A DNA stretch of 6,617 nucleotides from Clostridia bacterium (GTDB taxonomy: Bacteria; UBA6262; WVXT01): positions 1 through 6,617 of the forward strand of contig DAOVHK010000081.1 of assembly GCA_030671905.1 (NCBI GenBank), given 5' to 3'. Positions 4,988 through 6,617 of the stretch are shown here, piece by piece (the first letter of the stretch is position 1; every line of letters begins with the position of its first letter). The notes beneath the pieces are model-generated. The model had not been told where the DNA came from. It saw nothing but the letters and a program-made list of their open reading frames with translations, and ran no database searches. The position numbers and the translations under genes are program-made.

Positions 4988-6617
4988 ATGAACAAACTAT
5001 TCAGATTTGGCATTATTTTCTTAATTGTCTTTCTTTTCGTAACATATCTTCCAAATTCAGTTTTCTCCTCATCAGGGATAGGCACTACCACAGGGAACTT
5101 CCTGAACATGAACTTTAGCCCTCGGGCTATGGGAATGGGAGAAGCATTCTGTGCTTTAGCCGACGATGTGAGCGCAATGCATTGGAACCCGGCAGGATTG
5201 GCTTTCGTTTTTAATCCAGAATTAGAGACAATGCACACTTTCTGGCTGGGTAATATAAGCCATGAATTTTTGGGTTACATCCACCCTATATCCCTGGGGA
5301 CTATAGGGGTTAGTGCCTCTTATCTCCATATGGGCAGAATGAATAAAATAATACAGGGCACAGCGCAGGGCAAGTTTAATGTATACGATATTTACGGAGG
5401 GTTGGCTTATGGTCTCCCCGTGTCAAAGTCCTTCTGTTTTGGCTTTAATGTAATGGGATTAGAGAGTAGAATCGACCGAAATAGAGCTTCTGCTTTTTCC
5501 TCTGATGTGGGAATTATGCTTTCCACCCCTAACCGTTCATTTTCCTTTGGATTGGTCGCACAGAACCTGGGGACAAAAATGAGGGGTGAGAAGCTGCCTA
5601 TAAATATCAAAGCTGGTTTAGCTTGTAAGGTTAAATTTTCCCAGGAGAGAGTCGACCTTTCAATTGCCCTCGATGCAAATAAACCTATAGAGGGAAACTT
5701 TAATTTCTCGTTAGGGATTGAGCATGTTTTGTTGGAGACTTTTGCAGTTAGAGCAGGATATAAGTATGATTTACAAAAGACAGGGCTGGGCAATTTAGCC
5801 GGGTTGAGAGTGGGCGCAGGCTTATGTTGGAAGGGACTTCTAACGAATTATGCATGGGCGCCATATGATTCTCTGGGAACCACTCATATGGTTTCTCTGG
5901 GATACAGATTTGGTAAGGCAGGAAGACTCCCCACGGTAAAGCTTATATTACAGGCTGATCCCGGGGTTTTCTCTCCCAATAATGATGGAATGGACGATGT
6001 CACTGACCTGGTAATAGCGGGTGAGAATTTAGAGAAAGTAGAGAAGTGGAAATTTCGAATCAAAGATAAAGACGGTGCGATTGTATCAAGAAAGTTCGGG
6101 GAGATTTTACCTATCTCTATCGCTTGGGATGGAACTGATACAGAAGGCAATCTAGTTCCTGATGGACTATATACTTGTCAGATAGAGACAAAGGAGTGGG
6201 GGAGATTGCCTGCAAAGTCTGAATGGACACCGACTTTAGTTGACAATACTTTACCCAGGGCTGAGATTATTATTACTACAGGAGCATTTTCTCCCAATGG
6301 TGATGGTATAGATGATACAGTGACTTTCCGGCTTGAGGCGCAAGATGCCAACGAGATAAGAAGCTGGATGGTTGAGATATACAATAGACAGGGGAAGTTG
6401 GCGAAAACTTTTAAGGCCGAAGAACCACCTCCCCAATCTATTGTCTGGGATGGTAAAGACGATTACTATAAGGCAACTGTTCCTGCCGGGGAATATAGAG
6501 TAAAATTGGTCATCTATGACGTTGCCTGGAATAAGGGGACCTCTTCTTCTAAAAAATTGAAGGTGGAAATGCCATTACCCAAACTTGGGAAAGGGATAAA
6601 GATAGAAGAAGAGGAAC
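4988..6617 (+). CDS. PorV/PorQ-type outer-membrane barrel with two C-terminal FlgD/CHU_C-like modules, 3' end beyond window
   Basis: Open for 543 codons to the window edge with no stop. Residues 1-27 form a signal peptide (cleavage near VFS-SSG). Residues 30-308 look like a beta-barrel of the PorV/PorQ (UPF0164) family: the signature RAMGMGEAFCALADD (46-60) followed by SAMHWNPAGLAF (62-73), then alternating strands such as GTIGVSASYLHMG and FSFGLVAQNLG. The barrel seems to close with HMVSLGYRF (300-308), ending in Phe as outer-membrane proteins do. Unusually, two modules follow at a 106-residue period: module 1 opens with VFSPNNDGMDD (327-337) and has IAWDGTDTEG (378-387); module 2 opens with AFSPNGDGIDD (433-443) and has IVWDGKDD (485-492). 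A Lys/Glu-rich tail (from 529) suggests a linker to more sequence. In type IX secretion PorV binds cargo sorting domains; a transport or assembly role here is inference. The C-terminal modules would be periplasmic if normal barrel topology holds. Confidence 0.9.
   Translation, partial: MNKLFRFGIIFLIVFLFVTYLPNSVFSSSGIGTTTGNFLNMNFSPRAMGMGEAFCALADDVSAMHWNPAGLAFVFNPELETMHTFWLGNISHEFLGYIHPISLGTIGVSASYLHMGRMNKIIQGTAQGKFNVYDIYGGLAYGLPVSKSFCFGFNVMGLESRIDRNRASAFSSDVGIMLSTPNRSFSFGLVAQNLGTKMRGEKLPINIKAGLACKVKFSQERVDLSIALDANKPIEGNFNFSLGIEHVLLETFAVRAGYKYDLQKTGLGNLAGLRVGAGLCWKGLLTNYAWAPYDSLGTTHMVSLGYRFGKAGRLPTVKLILQADPGVFSPNNDGMDDVTDLVIAGENLEKVEKWKFRIKDKDGAIVSRKFGEILPISIAWDGTDTEGNLVPDGLYTCQIETKEWGRLPAKSEWTPTLVDNTLPRAEIIITTGAFSPNGDGIDDTVTFRLEAQDANEIRSWMVEIYNRQGKLAKTFKAEEPPPQSIVWDGKDDYYKATVPAGEYRVKLVIYDVAWNKGTSSSKKLKVEMPLPKLGKGIKIEEEE
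5969..6316 (+). repeat. Tandem FSPNxDG module repeat within the barrel gene
   Basis: The segments 5969-5998 and 6287-6316 match at 24 of 30 bases and encode FSPNNDGMDD and FSPNGDGIDD. The copies are 318 bases apart, a whole number of codons, and the downstream WDG motifs keep nearly the same period (Trp380 and Trp487). This marks an intragenic duplication of a roughly 106-residue module that has since diverged outside the motifs. Confidence 0.75.

Noticed and set aside
4801..5238. Antisense reading frame spanning the two exported-protein genes
   Set aside because: Both + strand genes show signal peptides, strong ribosome sites and family motifs; the antisense product has no recognisable features and crosses a gene boundary.
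5407..5793. Antisense reading frame inside the PorV-like gene
   Set aside because: It is a shadow of the beta-barrel coding frame, which continues unbroken through it.

Overview
The window reads as a bacterial chromosome segment from a diderm, with every gene on the + strand. Protein-coding parts have moderate GC. Two tRNA genes lack an encoded CCA end. The outer-membrane-type proteins resemble those of the type IX secretion / PorV world, which is common in Bacteroidota-Chlorobiota relatives and in many uncultured candidate phyla (Ignavibacteria-, Cloacimonadota-, WOR-3- or Omnitrophota-like lineages). I cannot fix the phylum from sequence alone. Nothing here is a classic insertion sequence, prophage or CRISPR array.

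Region 1 (2-3797) is a compact signalling operon. It holds a membrane sensor histidine kinase (5' end cut by the window), a secreted or membrane-anchored LysM + FecR-like protein with C-terminal Ig-type modules, and a protein made of two receiver domains with no output domain. The first two genes overlap by 10 bases and the third follows after 11 bases, so they are very probably co-transcribed. The likely logic is envelope sensing by the kinase, a cell-wall-binding FecR-like partner, and a double receiver as the phosphoryl acceptor or relay.

Region 2 (3798-4465) holds tRNA-Arg(GCG), a small five-helix membrane protein of unknown function, and tRNA-Ser(CGA), packed with gaps of 21 and 6 bases. 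A short hairpin precedes tRNA-Arg.

Region 3 (4466-4606) is a 141-base gap. Its centre (4481-4560) is 70% GC (56 of 80 bases), very unlike its surroundings. It can form two hairpins, a 6-bp + 6-bp pseudoknot and a closing helix. I do not recognise it as a known RNA family.

Region 4 (4607-6617) is a two-gene unit. The first gene is a 123-residue exported protein consisting almost entirely of a FlgD-Ig / type IX 'sorting-domain'-like module that begins with an NPFNPE motif. The second starts 9 bases later and is a PorV/PorQ-type outer-membrane beta-barrel with two more FlgD/CHU_C-like modules after the barrel. Its frame is still open at the window edge after 543 codons. A free-standing sorting-like domain beside a PorV-like barrel that carries the same kind of module is the most unusual thing in the window. 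It may be a minimal cargo/shuttle or surface-assembly pair, but that is inference.
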